A DNA stretch of 64,000 nucleotides from Glomus cerebriforme (taxonomy: Eukaryota; Glomeromycota; Glomeromycetes; Glomerales; Glomeraceae), in contig QKYT01000075.1 in the NCBI GenBank assembly GCA_003550305.1, forward strand, positions 155,226 to 219,225, written 5' to 3'. The first letter of the stretch is position 1, and every line of letters starts with the position of its first letter. The position numbers and the translations under genes are program-made. A model generated the notes under the pieces. That model did not search any database. It was given only the letters and a program-made list of their open reading frames with translations, and was not told where the DNA came from. Below are positions 62,081 to 64,000 of the stretch, in pieces.

Positions 62081-62873
62081 TTATGGATCACGAGTAATAT
62101 GACAAACATAACCTATCTCCATTCTAGGATCACGAGAATCATTGCAAATATACTCTATCTCCATTCTAGGATCACGGGAATAATTGCGAATATACTCTAT
62201 CTCCATTCTAGGATCACGAGTTGTGATGTCATTTCTGTAATAAAGAAAATCCAGCGGAGCATCAATTTAAACAGTTTAGACGGTGAGCTGTGACATATTC
62301 ATAATCATAAAGAAAAAAACCTAACAGTTGATCTAAAAGAACTCTTTGAAGTATTCCTTGAATAACTATTGGACGATATCCTTGAGAAAATCTTTGGTTG
62401 ACTCTTCTACGAAAAGTTCTTCGAGCACTTTCTATACCTATGAATAAGAAACAAGCATATTAATGATTCGTCCATTATAAAGCGTAACAATACCCAACAA
62501 TACCCTTATCAAAATTGTACTTACTACTATCATGACCTACAAGATCCAAATACCTAAAATTTTATTGTGCAAAAGAGAAAATATGAATTTCCTATTCCAC
62601 TCAGAACTATAATGGAAAAGAAAAAAGATATATACCTCCTCCTACATTGAAAAGGACTTCTTCCAAGTGGGCGAGAAATTCTCGTCCAATCACGAACGCG
62701 AGAAATAATAACGAAAAGAAGCAGCAGCAAATCTTCCTGTAAATAATATAAATTAATATAAATGTATATTTTTTTTAAAAAAAGGGTATGGTAAAGTTTT
62801 GAAAGCAATTTTCTTAATATTATATAAATGTGTATACAAATAAGGTCCATTGGTATCGTGGAATCTGCGGCAT
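62081..62873 (-). CDS. Single-repeat Myb/SANT protein with amplified C-terminal tail repeats (cluster copy N)
   Basis: Five exons on the minus strand: 62873-62838, 62736-62636, 62553-62525, 62437-62326 and 62234-62081, 143 aa, all phases consistent. Myb core: RYQWTLF/EDLLLLLFVIISRVRDW, LGRSPFQCRRR/YLDLVGH. Exon 4 is basic (ARRTFRRRVNQRF) and aligns with exon 4 of copy J. The last exon encodes three tandem copies of the tail, each of the form RDPRMEIEYIRNYS, at an exact 14-residue (42-bp) step, then a final RDP and the stop. The third copy reads RMEIGYVCH, so it is drifting. This is the most repeat-rich tail in the window. Confidence 0.85.
62105..62222 (-). repeat. 42-bp intragenic tandem repeat in the tail exon of copy N
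   Basis: ctatctccattctaggatca starts at 62113, 62155 and 62197 on the plus strand. It encodes the RMEIEYI tail on the minus strand, so unit length is a whole number of codons. Confidence 0.92.
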
Positions 62874-63402
62874 GTCGAAATAAAGAATATATTTATAAAC
62901 AGTGTTAAGGTTGAAAGCTGTTAAAAAAAATCAAGCAATAAAAAATCAGGAATTGAACAAACCAAAGAAGGCACATCAAATATATGCTAAATTTCGGAGA
63001 CGAGTTAACTATTTCCTTGTTTTGTTTTACGCGATTTAATAAAAAAAAACTATTGTGATCGAGAAAAGTTTAGCTGGCAAAATTGCACTAAACTTTATTA
63101 GAATTTATAGCATTCAGAATTCAGGTAAAACTGACAAATCAGGAGTCCAACTGGAGAAACTGTTCCTGATTTGGTAGTTCAGGGTTAGCAACCATTACGT
63201 ATTTTACCGCTAAAAAAATAAATTCTTAAAATAGCTAAATAAACGCTGCCGACCGGAGTTAACCATTTAAGTTGAAATTATAAACTTGATTGATTTTTAA
63301 AAAAGGAAACTAATACAAAAATGTAATTTATTATTTTTTTTTTAAAAAAAACAATGATACTAAATGAATATTTTATATGTACTAAATGCGTGTATTTTTT
63401 TT

Positions 63403-64000
63403 TTAATTCAAAATGTAATCTAAATCCATCCTTTGATCTCGATTTAAAAGAAAATTTATTGTAAGCCTAGAATTTGGTAAAATTACCGAAACGGTTGAAA
63501 ATCCTGTATCATTGTCATTATTTCTGAAATTCAATAAAAAAAATATGTTATTGCAATACTTTAATACTTTTAAATCTATTATTAAATCTATTAAATTATA
63601 AAAATATTTACTGTTGAAGGACTCTTTTCATACCTGTAAAAATAGTAAAACAATTTGAAATTTGATTTATTAATGTAAAAAATTATACGATTTGATAAAA
63701 ATATTTAATGTACTTACTATTTGATTTTGAAAGTTCTTCGTACCTAAAAATTTTATTTTTTATAATTAAAAATCAAAATATTTTTAAATAAATTTTGAGG
63801 ATTTTTTTTTTTAAAAAAAAATATTATACTTGATTCTACAATCTTTTTCTGTTCTCGTTGATAATATAGATGAAATTAATTGCCAATTAGTGTTATGTTC
63901 TTTGATTAAATCAACAAATTGAATTTCTTCCTGTAAAAACCGAATAAAATATTAATATAAATAAAATAAATAGTCATGAATATATAAAATATATATACAT
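63403..64000 (-). CDS. Single-repeat Myb/SANT small protein (cluster copy M, 5' partial)
   Basis: Exons on the minus strand: 63930-63830, 63743-63718, 63633-63612 and 63523-63403, all phases consistent. The first exon lies at or beyond the window edge. Exon 2 gives EEIQFVDLIKEHNTNW and LSTRTEKDCRIK; the micro-exon gives YEELSKSN. Exon 4 is only 22 nt. The final exon has an Asn/Asp-rich start, then RLTINFLLN and RMDLDYILN 12 residues apart, ending at the stop. The tail end is identical to copies C and D (LDYILN). Confidence 0.78.

Noticed and set aside
62033..62293. 86-codon plus-strand frame with YLHSRIT repeats
   Set aside because: It is the antisense shadow of the 42-bp tail repeats of copy N; the minus strand has consistent splice sites and family motifs.

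Overview
This is an AT-rich, intron-dense fungal nuclear window. The gene set, the 50-150 bp AT-rich introns, and a decayed protein kinase of the CxxC-headed type that is hugely expanded in arbuscular mycorrhizal fungi all point to Glomeromycotina, probably Rhizophagus or a close relative. The organism call is inference. Most genes were reconstructed by hand from splice signals, reading-frame continuity and family motifs, because most exons are too short to stand out as ORFs.

Left part (1-25 kb) holds conserved housekeeping genes: a Werner/RNase D-type 3'-5' exonuclease (partial), eIF1 (SUI1), a vacuolar amino-acid transporter (AVT3/4 type), phosphoinositide-specific phospholipase C (PH, EF-hand, X, Y, C2), the Fe-S scaffold ISU1, a superoxide-dismutase-fold mitoribosomal protein (mS42/mS43 type), and LSM7. 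Between them, at 6.37-9.99 kb, sits a candidate two-gene DNA transposon. It is bounded by a 14-bp inverted repeat and carries an RNase-H-fold transposase-like gene with a RAG1/Transib-like arrangement of D, CxxC, DxxH and E, preceded by an FYRN/FYRC-like module. A convergent gene with a zinc-finger-like motif lies beside it. A decayed kinase and a decayed unknown gene lie at 11.3-13.3 kb.

Right part (25.6-64 kb) looks gene-poor by ORF length but contains at least 14 members or relics of one family of small Myb/SANT proteins (about 87-158 aa) on both strands. Two (27.9 and 37.5 kb) have two Myb repeats; the rest have one. Nearly all complete members end in a short tail built around RM-x-[IL]-x-[YF]-I-L-N. 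The tail occurs once, twice, or (62.1 kb) as three exact-period 14-residue repeats. Intron positions and phases are shared, including a 23-29 nt micro-exon. Copies range from intact to truncated to relic, so the cluster looks like an active birth-and-death array of candidate DNA-binding proteins. I regard it as the window's most interesting system.

Intergenic DNA of the right part also holds a ~196-bp tandem repeat (51.3-52.6 kb), a 36-bp-arm hairpin that folds well as RNA (46.94-47.02 kb), minisatellites, telomere-like sequence and many TCACGTGA palindromes. There is a 345-base N gap at 26,038-26,382, flanked on both sides by copies of the same exon, and single Ns at 6,493 and 51,743.
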